A DNA stretch of 64,000 nt from Parelaphostrongylus tenuis (Eukaryota > Nematoda > Chromadorea > Rhabditida > Metastrongylidae): assembly GCA_019055375.1 (NCBI GenBank), contig JAHQIW010007065.1:62001-126000 (forward strand), read 5' to 3'. Of this stretch, positions 14,501 to 22,499 are shown piece after piece. Within the stretch, counting starts at the first letter, position 1, and the number at the start of each line of letters is the position of its first letter. The translations under genes were made by a program, and so were the position numbers. The notes under the pieces are model-generated. The model saw only the letters and a program-made list of their open reading frames with translations. It was not told where the DNA came from and did not search any database.

Positions 14501-17500
14501 AGAGACATTGCTTATAACCATTGCAAACTAGCCGCTGCACGAGTTACTGGAGGAAATTTTAAATTAAGAATTTCAAATTCAAAAAAGGTAGTTTTCCGTT
14601 ATCGTAACTAGTTTTTTCAACCCTTCAAAGACAAGACTTTTTTCTCTCGTTCCAACAGACTCTCAGCAGATCTCGGCGAGTTCAATACTGCAGTTAGTCC
14701 TTTTCGAAAAACCTTCTAAGAGCGCTGTAACAGTGAAAATCAAATTGAGTTTCATATTCGGAGTACTCGGGGTGCTTTGATGAAACGGTTAGGGTTCATA
14801 GATGGCTCATCATCAGATTTTGAGTACTCGATAGCACAAACCTCTCTGATTCAGTCTTTAGAAAGTTCTACACATAGCGCTGTAAGAGCGAAGAGAAGAC
14901 TACGTTTTACACTCGGAGTCATCGGTTTCCTAGACGGGAAAGCTAGAACGATAGAGAGCGCAATTCACAAGTAACGCGTGATTTTTGTTATTCATCTTAC
15001 TGTTTTTCCCCGCTTTAAGAGAAACTCTAAAATGCATGGCTCTGATACTCCACGATTTCCTCTATGAGTTCGTAAGCTTTTCGTTCATAGGCTTAGGCTT
15101 AGCAGAGGGTTTGTTCGGCAATATAAAATAAATGAAAAGCTGACACCTAAAACGATAGAACAAAGCTATTTGGGGAATTCTCCGATATAGGAAAAGATCT
15201 TTTGAAGAAGCCTTTTCTGCTAAACAAAAACTTTCCACTAAACTCTTAGTAGTCAGGCAAAAGCTCGAATCTCGGCTATTTCAAAATGTTCCTGGTTGTT
15301 TAAAAACTCTTCTCACTGCGTTTCAGCAATGGAAGTGAAACTATGTACCACACTAGGCGCGTTTCGGTAAATCCATTACTGTGCTTGAATCCTGAAGAAA
15401 CCCTAGTACTACACTGCAGCAGAATAACTGATTGAGTACCACACACGCAGGGACTTTTCTAGAACAAGTGCAGTGTCGAAATCGCTGACATTTAGGCTTT
15501 CTGCTTACTAGAATTCTAACGGAAATGACCTGCTCAGCAGAAAAGAATCTTATAAAATATGGGCCACGATAACAGAAAATACTAAAAAAGGCAATAACGA
15601 CAAGGTAATAACACTAGAGAAGTATAAGCAGTCTCTAGTTACTTACAAAGCATGGTTCTTTGCCGTTAGACGGCGACAAATGAATACTGGACCCTATACG
15701 TTGGACAAGTTCTTCCACAAGAGTGTAGTAATCATTCGAAAGCTTCAATTTATGGTTAGCGCGGTACTTGGCAGGTTTTCAAAACACCACTTTATAGCGC
15801 TACAAAATCGAAGCAAGACTACGCTTTACATTGATCTCGCAATTCAACTGTTATTTCGCTGAAAGCACGAAAACCACATGAACTTGTAGAAAAAATCTTT
15901 TAGTATTAGAGTCAGAAGTTTGATCCGGAGTTTTTTTCAAAGCGAAAAAAAATTCCTGAGTGAATAACAGAAATCGAACTTCCACAACACCTGCCGAAGG
16001 GAATATCGATCGACGGCGGTGTTCAAATAGCCGCATTTGCCCTGCCCCCGACCCCGTAGAACAGCCAAAACACCCAAGCTCGTGTACGTTAATTTAATCT
16101 TAATTTCCCTGCTCCACTGCAGAGAAACGGTCTTTGCAGAGAATAAGCACACCTCTGGAATCTTTAAATCTTACGCTACCGAATGATTTTCGATGGTCTA
16201 AAAAATAACTCTGTCTTGTTAAAACAACGCGTATGTGAAACACAAGTGTTTTCCTTTCGGTTGAAAGTTCTAACAGACTTATTTAAAAAACGTCCAAGTA
16301 CCGCGCTACCAAAGATTTAGGCTTTCGAATGATTACCAACAGTCTTATGAAAAGTTCCTCCCCATCGAATGAAATCGAATATTCATTTGTGACCGTCTAA
16401 CGGAAAAGTACCCAAAAGATTAATTAGATTGCCTTAAAAAGAGCACAGATAGCAACGATTTCAAGTAAGCCTCATGCAAGTAGAACACGCTCCTCCGGCC
16501 GTACCCATGCCTCCAAACAGCGCTTACCTGACGCTTTCGGGTGATTCTCCAATTGTAGAAAGCATTGGCCATCTTCCTTCCTACCCACAATATTATCTGG
16601 CCAGCAACGAACGACAGAATTGAATACAGCACCTGTAACACATCAGTGGATCGACTCTTCTGAACCTTGACACTAAGCTGGAAAATCTCACGAACTAGCT
16701 TTATCTTTAGCCGTTTCCGGACCGTGGACCCACCACCTTTGGATTTCCAACCTACAGCGTGGGATCACATCAAATAAAAGATTGTCTTATTTCAACTGTA
16801 TTACTGTTATTTTCCTAACTTATGCTATGTGTAGATATATTATGTCGTTACAAGTAGGAAAATAACAACAATATAAAAATAGAAACAAAACAATAAATTA
16901 TTCAATGCATTCCCACGCCGGCGGTTAGAGACGGAGAGGTGAGCCCAAGGTCCCGAAAGGGTCGGATTAAGCTTACGCGAAGTTAGTACTATTCCCTTCA
17001 AAAACGATGGCTAACATTTTGGCGAAATCGCTTTCCTCAGAGCCACTAGACTGTTGGACAGTTGCATATATTCTTTCGTATCTCCACATTTCTGTTATTT
17101 ATTTATAGAAGATCATTAATAAGCAATATAATCACCATTATGATCGATGGTTTACAACCATTTACTAGGTAATGACTGGTTAACTTCCTCCCAGAATGAA
17201 TGAGATCGGCGATCAAAGAAGTCGATGTGGCCACTTCTGAGCTTTTGAGTCCTCCGAACTTTCCTCCCGCAGATGCTGCTTCAGGGGGCGGAAGTGATGA
17301 CAACATGGATGTGATATCGTGGTTCAGGTCAGTTTCCTTACAAAGGGTGAGTCGACTTTGGAATGTGCTGCGTTGAGCGTCTTCCTAAAAGATAGTTGAG
17401 TCATTCCGGACGCTTCTTTCGCACTATTGCGGCCAACTTCCGGAGTTGTTCCTCTTGTCGGACATCAGCAATGATTGCCTCCTTGTTGCTGAGCACTTCC

Positions 17501-20500
17501 GAGAACAACAGGCCCTGTCAATCAAAGAAAGCCGAGAGCATAATCTTCCAGGCTTTGCGTGATATGTCCATCAAGGCACCACTTTGCGGTAGCCTATTTC
17601 ATTTAGATAGCAAAAGATGGCATTACGGCCGCATCCAAATGTTACTATTCATTCTCCAACATATCTGTCCTTAGACGATAACGCGAAAAAGTAGAATGTC
17701 TTCTTTTGACCTCTTGGACCCCAAAAAACACACCGGTGACCTCTCCCATACAAACAGTAAAGTGGCTCTGAGGAAGGCGGAATCGCCGGGACGTCAACCA
17801 TCGGTTTTTTAAGGAATAAAGGCGAATCCGTAAAAACTTCATATAAAAAAACACGATTTGTGAGTACTGATTGACACTCAAAACATTCGAGAGCGAGCTG
17901 GAACTGAATCCTCGCTTCGCCGATCATAACTCATTGAAGGCTAGGTGCTGATAGCAACTATAGGAAATATCTGAAAAAAAAGGGAATAGAACGGTAGCAT
18001 CGTTGAGGGAGTGGTAGTCTGCCTTTACTAGTTAAGGTGAAACGACAGGGGTTCAACTCCCATCTGGATGTCGAGTTTTTGCTTGTCTATAACGCATCTC
18101 TGTCAGCAACCAACCGTCAACGGTTCGGTCCGGTAGTTGATATCGACAATAAACCCAGTTACCCTGACAGATATTAAATATATATATATATATATATATA
18201 TCTTAAAGACAAGAATTCTTTTTAATTAACCACTTCATAGCCTTGGTATGATGTTACAAATATAGCCAGTGATGTTGCGTGCTCTGCAAAACTTTAGCGT
18301 CGGGCAGGACTCGAATCCCCATTTCTCCTATCCGGGGGCGCGTGTTCTAACTCATTGTAACTCATTTACATCGTACATTTCGAACACCTGCCAACATGAC
18401 TGGGTTCAATGCCGATATGCCCTCGCCTGACCAAACCCGTTGAAGGTTGATCCTTAGTAGCTATGATAGGATGTATCGAAGAACGAGTTGTAACATGCCT
18501 TCACCACTGGTATGGGTGAAACGACGCGGGTTGAATTCCAGTATGTGGCTAAGTTTTTGCGTAGCATTCTTTACTCTTTGACGATATTAGTAGCATTTTT
18601 CCACAGCTACTAATGTAGAATTTCATTGAGTTGCAGAGCTCCAATTTTTAGTAGGAAAATCCCTTGTAACAAGGCGGGGAAAGGGGGTAGAGGGAGGGGA
18701 TGGTGGAGGGGGAGAGGGAGGGAGAGAGAGGGGGATGAAAGAGGAGAAAGGAATACACAGGTGTTTACACCAATAGAAAAAAAAAGATGAATGGCTAACT
18801 CGTTGTTCTTTTCGTGGCATTGCAATCCAGACATATGCGATCAGAGCCGACGATAGAAAGAACGTCGACAGCGTCAGATACCATAGAATCATTCGCTTTG
18901 CCTGGATATTCAGAAAGATAAACCTGTGAAAAACCTCAAATGTATGGCAATAAAACCAACCGACAACTTTTCTTGTGATGGCAAGAAAATTTTCCGGAAT
19001 TTATCGCTCCTCTAGATTATTTTTCAAGCATTGAAATTTTTATTTTTACTATCGTACAGAGCAGCTTCTTCCGGTTATTCCGACATATAACACATTTATT
19101 TATTTGTTTATACGACCCGGCATTACAATTTTTCTTGTGAGGATCCCACTACTTCTAGCATTTGATTCGCCCTTCGTCTTCCTTTTGAGTGACGTAGAAT
19201 AGTGGTCAAGCATATCTCCTTGCAATCTCGAGGATAGCCTGGTTGTGGCGTTCCATAGAGGTTCTTGTTGTTTGCCGAAGAGTGATGGGAGGTGGAGCTC
19301 AGTTCCACGCTCGCCGCGACGAGCTTCACAAATACTCTGTCAAGGCGCCTCTAGTTTGATATGTATCACTTATAGTAGAATTTCTTTAGTTGACCGCCTT
19401 TACCGTTGGTATGATGTTATGCTATACTCAGTGATGTGCAAAACTTTCGCCCTAGGTGGGCTCAAACCCACATTTCACCCTATCCGGGAGCGCGTGTTCG
19501 AACCGTTGCACTATCGACGCCCGTTCTGACACCACTCTTTGGACGCTACAACGCATTGATCTGTCAGCAACCCATCAACGTTCTAGCGTAAATAGCCGTT
19601 CTCGAGATGCGCTCCTAGATAGGATATAATGTGGGCTCAAGTTCCACATGACGCAGTTTTGCACATCACTCAACATTACTGGATAGTTTCGGGACACAAC
19701 AGGTAAACCACGTACTCCAGACCAGCACCACCCCTTACCACGTACGTTAACTTGACCGAAGAGTACCCCTTACCACGTACGCTAACTTGACCGCTGCTGG
19801 TCCGGAGTATGTGGTTTTTTTTTTAGTCCCGAAAGGGTATACCATTGCGGAAGGAATAAATGAGCTCCTTGAGGAGTAACACTCGCAAGATTACTGGATA
19901 CTATTATAAAATTCATTCTAAGATAGAATTTTCACGACAGCAAAAACCCACTGTTAATGCTACACGAGTATCATTGAGTGCCAAAGCAGCCCTTGAACAC
20001 AAACGATAACCGCGTAACATCAACAATCGTTTCTGCTCTTGGGAAAAATCCATCTCAAAACAAGTACGTAAGTGTTAAACGTAAGAGAATTGAGAAACAG
20101 GCAAAAAGTCGACTTCAGAAGGGAGTTAAACCCGCGTTTCACCCATACCGGGGGCGGATGCTACCACTACACCATCGAGGCCCACCACTCATACTTTGAA
20201 ATCTCTCTGTCATAGCTATCAGCCACCAAACATTAACGGCGCTTGGTCGTGTAAGAGCAGTATCGCTCTATAAACCCAGCCAAGCTGACAGCCATTGTAC
20301 TAAAAAAATCCAAGAATTCTTAGTTTCTCCTGCTATTTCAATGTTATGATGTTTCTAGTAAAAAAATAAGAATTGTTGGGTTTTTATGAGTACAATGGTT
20401 GTTAGCTTAACTGGGTTTACAGAGCGATATTGCTCTTACCCAACCAAAACCTGTTAAAGGTTGGTGGCTGATAGCTGCGACAGAGAAATCTTAAAGAATG

Positions 20501-21043
20501 AGTAGTTGGTAAGCGGTGGCCTCGGTGGTGACGTGGTAGCACGCACCCTCGGTATGGGCGAAACGCGAGTTAAACTTACGTCTGAGCACGAACATTTGTC
20601 TAATACTCGATTCTCTTAGGTATAACACTTATACATTTGTCTCAGATGAAATTGTCCCGAGAGCAGGAAGTATTGTTGATGCTACACGAGTATCACTGCG
20701 TGCCAAACAGCACTTTACTCAAGCAATACTCGTGAAGCAACAACAATAGCAACAACAATCGTATTAGCTCTCGGGAGAATTCCATCTCAACACAAATGTT
20801 GTAAGTGTTTTATATAAAAACACCGTAAGAAGCTGCTCTAAACGATATTAACAATAAAAATTGGAATGTATGCAAGATAACCAACTGAACGAAAAAGGCC
20901 GGAAAATTCCCAGCCAATCCGATAATCCAACCAACCTCAGCCGTCCGCTCGATATCATCACGAAACGCTTCCATCTTCTGAGACAACGAGTCCAATTCCT
21001 CAGTGACCTTCCGCCTCATCCGGATTATATTACCCATGGTTTC
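2486..21043 (-). CDS. lnp-1: Lunapark (ER junction protein), complete 11-exon gene
   Basis: Lunapark sits at three-way junctions of the tubular ER and stabilises them. Coding exons, in transcript order: 21037-20936, 18901-18800, 16632-16528, 14491-14423, 14356-14284, 14216-14134, 12736-12612, 12539-12420, 10995-10905, 6209-6132, 2551-2486. All have AG acceptors and GT donors, and the phases join without a stop, giving 337 aa. Seen: MGN start, N-terminal coiled coil (residues ~8-32), two hydrophobic segments (~38-57 and ~69-86), a second coiled coil (~104-135), a proline/serine linker, the family signature FGDGP followed by a CxxC-18-CxxC zinc ribbon with HNGMAL and FNPARK, and an acidic tail. 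Human LNPK is somewhat longer (about 430 aa). Identity comes from domain order and signature motifs recalled from the family. Introns are long (up to 4.7 kb) and full of transposon debris. Confidence 0.93.
2738..2777. repeat. small hairpin in lnp-1 intron 10
   Basis: GTCCACATA and TATGTGGAC face each other across 2 bases, and AATACTGT/ACAGTATT extends the stem after a short bulge. No terminator role is expected inside a eukaryotic intron. Confidence 0.7.
3325..3610. mobile_element. head-to-head pair of tRNA-derived SINEs (family A)
   Basis: At 3325-3400 the minus strand carries a tRNA-like head, with B-box-like GGGTTTATCTCCC on that strand. At 3515-3605 the plus strand carries a related head (TGGTAGCACAGGTAG, then TGGGTGAAAC). 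Between them are body pieces bounded by CTGTCAG and CTGACAG. The outward heads make the whole unit a foldback. Confidence 0.7.
4160..4340 (+). mobile_element. tRNA-derived SINE (family B)
   Basis: A-box-like GTGGCCAAGTGGTTAAAGG and B-box GGTTCAAACC are spaced as in a tRNA. The body follows: AAGCCTTCCATTTTTCCGGG and TGGTACCAAATTTTTCTGGG. The same body recurs inverted at 51.9-52.1 kb. No protein is expected. Confidence 0.75.
4525..4686. repeat. 58-bp-arm inverted repeat
   Basis: Arms 4525-4582 and 4629-4686 are nearly perfect reverse complements. Each includes TTTATTTCGAGTGTTTTG and CAATAGATCCTTTCAT in the matching orientation. The 46-bp loop holds the start of a MITE terminal repeat. Confidence 0.9.
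4575..4950. mobile_element. MITE, family C (GAGCCAA...CATGTGGTC terminal repeat)
   Basis: The left end reads TTATTTGAGCCAATTTGTCA and the right end is its reverse complement, ending TTGGCTCAAATAATAATG. The internal signature GACACGTGTTTCGGCC-like is shared with copies at 6.97, 8.7, 41.1 and 52.9 kb. Non-coding. Confidence 0.75.
5192..5632. mobile_element. foldback element FB-1
   Basis: The right end is TTGTCGCCGTCTAA at 5619-5632. The inverted left end starts near 5192 and matches after CATTCACTGAACAAGAAG, with both arms sharing the CATCCGAAAGCTTGGATT/CTAAGCTTACGATCATT block. It lies in lnp-1 intron 10. Confidence 0.75.
6132..6209 (-). CDS. lnp-1: lnp-1 exon 10 (acidic tail)
   Basis: Twenty-six codons, DVQCLSNALLDSDGEPEK and onward, fully open and phase 0 at both ends. 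Acceptor TTTTAG, donor CTT|GTATGT. The sequence is not conserved enough to identify alone. It is assigned by phase, strand and acidic composition, and lies 4.7 kb from exon 9. Confidence 0.72.
6482..6897. mobile_element. mariner-derived MITE with coding-sequence terminal repeats (copy 1)
   Basis: The ends are inverted repeats of about 150 bp. The left end, read on the plus strand from about 6562, encodes EEIRLLLKHEW, KTRKINEACGDD: a mariner-type helix-turn-helix start. The right end is the reverse complement of the same coding stretch (GAGTAGCAAGCGA and so on). No catalytic domain. Sister copy at 13.2 kb. Confidence 0.78.
6965..7376. mobile_element. MITE, family C
   Basis: Left TGTTAACATATTTTGAGCC and right inverted TTAAAGTATGTTACCAGA, with the inner signatures TAGACACGTATTTCGACC and AAAACACCTGTCCAGCAC. 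About 410 bp, non-coding, in lnp-1 intron 9. Confidence 0.72.
7681..8547. mobile_element. foldback element FB-2
   Basis: Terminal repeats AAGTCGGTTAGAGGGCGACA and the inverted TGTCGCCGTCTAACCGACTT-type right end. The arms extend at least 150 bp inward through the AATCGTCCGAAAGCTTAGAT block. The interior is GC-richer and lacks a long frame. Confidence 0.82.
8630..8710 (-). mobile_element. SINE head fragment (family A)
   Basis: On the minus strand a B-box-like GTGGGTTCGATTCCCGCG follows an A-box-like stretch. It is a fragment without a recognisable body. Confidence 0.6.
8707..9010. mobile_element. MITE, family C
   Basis: Left CTTATAAAGTCCTAGACACC and right inverted GCCCAGCACTTTATAAGTGC. Ends with CCTCAAAATATGTCATCAG, the family terminus. 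A further right-end fragment lies at about 9230-9305. Confidence 0.68.
9439..10221. mobile_element. foldback element FB-3
   Basis: Starts TGTCAAACGGCGACAAATAA and ends TTAATTTGTCGCTATCTAAC. The arms share the CATTCGAAAGCT block. A separate 24-bp perfect stem (10120-10143 against 10220-10243, TTTATGGGTTTTCGGGGTTT) straddles the right end. Confidence 0.8.
10480..10656. mobile_element. head-to-head SINE pair (family B)
   Basis: Plus-strand head 10482-10550 (GCGCAGTGGTTACAGATGCT) faces a minus-strand head at 10560-10656 (B-box GGTTTGATCCC on the minus strand). The AGGCTTCGTAAGCCT body palindrome joins them. Confidence 0.7.
10905..10995 (-). CDS. lnp-1: lnp-1 exon 9
   Basis: Thirty codons, PMKLPTLPPG and onward, a proline-rich stretch following the ARK(F/T)RP junction as in other Lunaparks. 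Acceptor CATTTTCAG, donor ACG|GTGAGT (strong), phase 0. Confidence 0.87.
11365..11560 (+). pseudogene. mariner-like transposase N-terminal (HTH) relic
   Basis: The frame opens MEISRNQKRLLTLREYRLSS and later reads SSQNKCTSV then FRFVAGIF, resembling a mariner-family helix-turn-helix followed by the RFxxGxF motif. No catalytic domain follows. Related relics lie at 19930-20100, 20640-20820 and 52590-52690. Confidence 0.6.
11568..11700 (+). mobile_element. left-end fragment of a foldback element
   Basis: GTTAGTAATCATTCGAAAAC, AGCTAGCGCTGTAAGTGGCC and the downstream text match the outer arm of the FB family. No right end is seen. Confidence 0.55.
11805..12145. repeat. G-rich inverted repeat, arms ~125 bp
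   Basis: CGTGGACCCAGGGGG...TTGCAGGACCC at left is matched in reverse complement by GGGTCCTGCAACGG...CCCCTGGGTCCACG at right, with a loop of about 90 bp. It is GC-richer than its surroundings. The short open frames inside are incidental. Confidence 0.8.
12420..12539 (-). CDS. lnp-1: lnp-1 exon 8 (zinc ribbon)
   Basis: Encodes the whole zinc-binding domain: YALICVSCHGHNGMAL, then YLAFVCYICGHFNPARK. Two CxxC pairs are separated by 18 residues, the same spacing as in human LNPK as I recall it. Acceptor ACTTTCAG, donor CAG|GTTCGT. Confidence 0.96.
12612..12736 (-). CDS. lnp-1: lnp-1 exon 7 (FGDGP signature)
   Basis: Forty-one codons plus two bases. It contains FIDKLVDYFFGDGPSQ, the most diagnostic Lunapark block, ahead of the zinc ribbon. 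Acceptor TTATAG, donor GCG|GTACGC. The Arg codon is split with exon 8. Confidence 0.95.
12950..13090 (-). mobile_element. SINE, family B
   Basis: The minus strand carries a tRNA-like head (GATGGTTCCATTCC as a decayed B-box) and a body with AGGCTTGCC. It overlaps frames on both strands that have no other support. Confidence 0.55.
13229..13894. mobile_element. mariner-derived MITE with coding-sequence terminal repeats (copy 2)
   Basis: Terminal repeats of about 160 bp begin CCGTTCGATTG and end CGATCGAACGG, flanked by TA on both sides (13227-13228, 13895-13896), the Tc1/mariner target duplication. Left-arm translation gives KIRLPLMHEWCVGENAGEAV, then KVTQRTIRKWL, a mariner helix-turn-helix. The right arm is the reverse complement of that stretch. 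The interior is unrelated. Confidence 0.85.
14134..14216 (-). CDS. lnp-1: lnp-1 exon 6 (Ser/Pro linker)
   Basis: Low-complexity linker rich in Ser, Gln and Asn, QPENSATKQQ and onward. Two AG sites lie 7 nt apart. Only the inner one (GGTTCAG|GTCAAC) keeps the frame; the outer one hits a stop at once. Donor GAG|GTACTT. Confidence 0.88.
14284..14356 (-). CDS. lnp-1: lnp-1 exon 5
   Basis: Begins VAKEILDKYDED, the conserved block at the end of the coiled coil (KTAKLILERFD-like in vertebrates). It ends with one base of a split Gly codon; donor CTG|GTAAAC. Confidence 0.93.
14423..14491 (-). CDS. lnp-1: lnp-1 exon 4 (coiled coil)
   Basis: Twenty-three codons, GLDSLIAKKKSLLETVKE and onward, matching the cytosolic coiled coil that follows the second membrane segment in Lunapark. 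Acceptor AATTTTAG, donor AAG|GTTTGT, phase 0. Confidence 0.93.
15663..16403. mobile_element. foldback element FB-4
   Basis: Sharp ends: CCGTTAGACGGCGACAAATG and CATTTGTGACCGTCTAACGG. The arms run more than 130 bp through AATCATTCGAAAGCTTC / GGCTTTCGAATGATTACC. This 741-bp copy is the cleanest of the family and lies in lnp-1 intron 3, 125 bp from exon 3. Confidence 0.88.
16528..16632 (-). CDS. lnp-1: lnp-1 exon 3 (second transmembrane segment)
   Basis: Thirty-five codons starting VLYSILSFVAGQIILW and ending WRITRKRQ. This is the second membrane helix followed by the basic face where the family has its SKRTERN-type motif. Acceptor GTTACAG, donor CAG|GTAAGC, phase 0. Confidence 0.9.
17390..17930 (-). 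pseudogene. mariner-family transposase relic
   Basis: Minus-strand frames read KIMLSAFFD, then QGLLFSEVLSNKEAIIADVR, then LRKLAAIVRKKRPE, resembling the mariner stretch around VMLSVWWDxxGVxxxELL and LxxxLxxKRPEL. In-frame stops and frame changes show it is dead. Lies in lnp-1 intron 2. Confidence 0.6.
17995..18565. mobile_element. cluster of three SINEs (family A), alternating strands
   Basis: Heads: plus 18001-18075 (GGGGTTCAACTCCC as B-box), minus 18285-18365, plus 18480-18560 (GGTTGAATTCC). Bodies contain CTGTCAGCAACCAACC and ACCCAGTTACCCTGACAG. A (TA)n tract sits between the first two. Confidence 0.72.
18178..18201. repeat. (TA)n microsatellite
   Basis: About 12 uninterrupted TA dinucleotides directly after the SINE body terminus CTGACAGATATTAAA, so it may be the SINE tail. 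Confidence 0.95.
18674..18737 (+). repeat. polypurine G/A tract beside lnp-1 exon 2
   Basis: About 64 bases almost free of pyrimidines, with many GGG runs. On the lnp-1 transcript (minus strand) it is a long CU tract 60-125 nt after the exon 2 donor. Confidence 0.9.
18800..18901 (-). CDS. lnp-1: lnp-1 exon 2 (first transmembrane segment)
   Basis: This exon has 34 codons, phase 0 at both ends, starting AKRMILWYLTL and ending PRKEQR. It encodes about 20 hydrophobic residues, matching the first membrane hairpin helix of Lunapark. The acceptor is ATATCCAG and the donor CGA|GTTAGC is weak. A long polypurine tract lies just downstream in the intron. Confidence 0.88.
19430..19540 (-). mobile_element. 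SINE, family A
   Basis: The minus strand reads GGGCGTCGATAGTGCAACGG, then GGGTTTGAGCCCACC as B-box, then CGAAAGTTTTGCACATCAC, the family tail. The tail is shared with the copies at 32.4 and 32.7 kb. Confidence 0.75.
19687..19834. repeat. stem with a tandem duplication in its loop
   Basis: TTTCGGGAC and AAACCACGTACTCCAGACCAG at left pair with their complements at 19793-19834. The loop holds two direct copies of a 29-bp unit (CCCCTTACCACGTACGTTAA and onward). Confidence 0.85.
19930..20820. mobile_element. two transposase HTH relics flanking a head-to-head SINE pair
   Basis: At 20640-20820 the plus frame opens MKLSREQEVLLMLHEYHCVP; a decayed sister lies at 19930-20100. Between them are SINE heads, minus 20105-20195 and plus 20515-20600, joined by inverted bodies (TCAGCCACCAAAC at 20219 against GGTTGGTGGCTGA near 20470). 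The block reads as nested insertion. Confidence 0.62.
20936..21043 (-). CDS. lnp-1: lnp-1 exon 1 (start, myristoylation site)
   Basis: Codons 1-34 start MGNIIRMRRKV. Gly2 followed by Asn fits N-myristoylation, a known feature of Lunapark, and the rest is a charged coiled coil. On the minus strand the ATG lies 6 nt after GATTTTTCAG, so 21043 is a candidate spliced-leader (SL) acceptor. The donor is GAG|GTTGGT, phase 0. An in-frame Met further upstream lies beyond this acceptor, so I do not use it. Confidence 0.88.
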
Positions 21044-21249
21044 CTGAAAAATCCGCAGGAAAAACACCTGGTTTGTCAGATCTTTTTCCAGATCAAATCG
21101 ATATAAAGAGAAACAACTGCAACAAAGACTTCATAAACGTGTCAAACATATCGTTATGTCAAGACATCGATACGAATCAGCCAAAATAACCTCTGAACAG
21201 TATAGATGACCTTTGCGGACGGAGGGGGAGTGGTTTCGTGCACAAGTTT

Positions 21250-22270
21250 AAATGGCTTTTTCTCACTGAACAGAGATTTTTCATAAGGATTTTATAAAGG
21301 TCATTCGATAGCTTGAATCCTGGTGATTCCAATCTTCTGCTTTCTTTCAAAAGGTCTCCTTAGTAAGCCGTAGCATCAAACTTGAAGGGCTTGTCTGCAC
21401 AGTTAGTCAGTGGACGGTTTTTTATCAGACTATACTAATAACTAATACTCGAAATTGATAGTATTTTCAATGCATTTCGCACTGTTATGATGTTTTCTAT
21501 AATCCTAAGAGAATTGGGTGGTGAGCAAAAACACGACCTCAGGCGGGAATCGAACCCGCGTGTCATCCGTGCTCTTCCACTCCCCGGCTTCTCTTAGGAC
21601 TATACTAATACTTATTCGATAGCAGAAATCTCAGCGATTCCGAGGCTAAATTTGGTTTTCAAGACGGTTTTCATAGTGCACAGTAAAAGCAAAAAGAAAA
21701 CGACCTCTCTGACTTGGAGTTTCTTCGCAAATAAGACTTATTATGCACAAACAATTATATGGGAAGATAGAGAATATTATAGAGTATCAGATTAACATAA
21801 GAAACCTAAAGTACTTCCCAAAACAAAGGAAAAAACCCTTGTTAAATGAATGGAAATCAAGCGCTGCGAGTGAAAATCGATCAATAGCTATCCGCAAAAC
21901 GGGTTAACTCTTCGCAAACGATGAGGCTCACTTTGACCCTCAAATTTTCAGAGGTGTTTTTGCTGAACAAAGCTTTTCATCTAAAAATTGAGTAGTAATT
22001 CGAAAGCTTGAGTCTTGAAGATTTCGACATTTTGCATGGTTTTCGAAAAGGCCTTTGTACTAAACTGTAAAAGCAGAAATAAAATTGTGTTTCACATTCG
22101 ATTTGCATTATTTGCTCAACTAAAATCTGTGGGATCGTTTTTTATTGGACTACACTGAACTCATTCGATAGCTCAGATCTCGGCGAATTTGAAGCTTAAA
22201 CCGGTTCTTGAAAAGGGTTTTCATCGCCCACTACGCGAGTTAAAATAAGATTACGTTTCATATTCGGAGC
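21250..22270. repeat. degenerate ~180-bp repeat units with a SINE inside
   Basis: Units recur near 21290, 21590, 21990 and 22150. Each has CATTCGATAGCT, then AATCT, then TTTTCGAAAAGG-like text, then a TGTAAAAGC block and a TTACGTTTCACA-type end. A family A SINE head lies on the minus strand at 21520-21590. Upstream side of lnp-1. Confidence 0.65.
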
Positions 22271-22499
22271 TTTCTTCGCACATAAGAGCTATATATGCAC
22301 AAGAAGTAAACCGAATTGCAGAGGAAACCACGCTCTGTCAGCAAGGTACAAAAAACCTCCAGTATTTCCCGAAACAAGGAAAAAATCCTTGTTGAAGAAG
22401 GAAAATCGCGCGCCACTGGCGATATCGATTGTGCGGCGCTGCTGTCCGCAAGGGGTTATAATGACACTCCGCAAAGGGTTAAAATGACACTGAAAGCAT

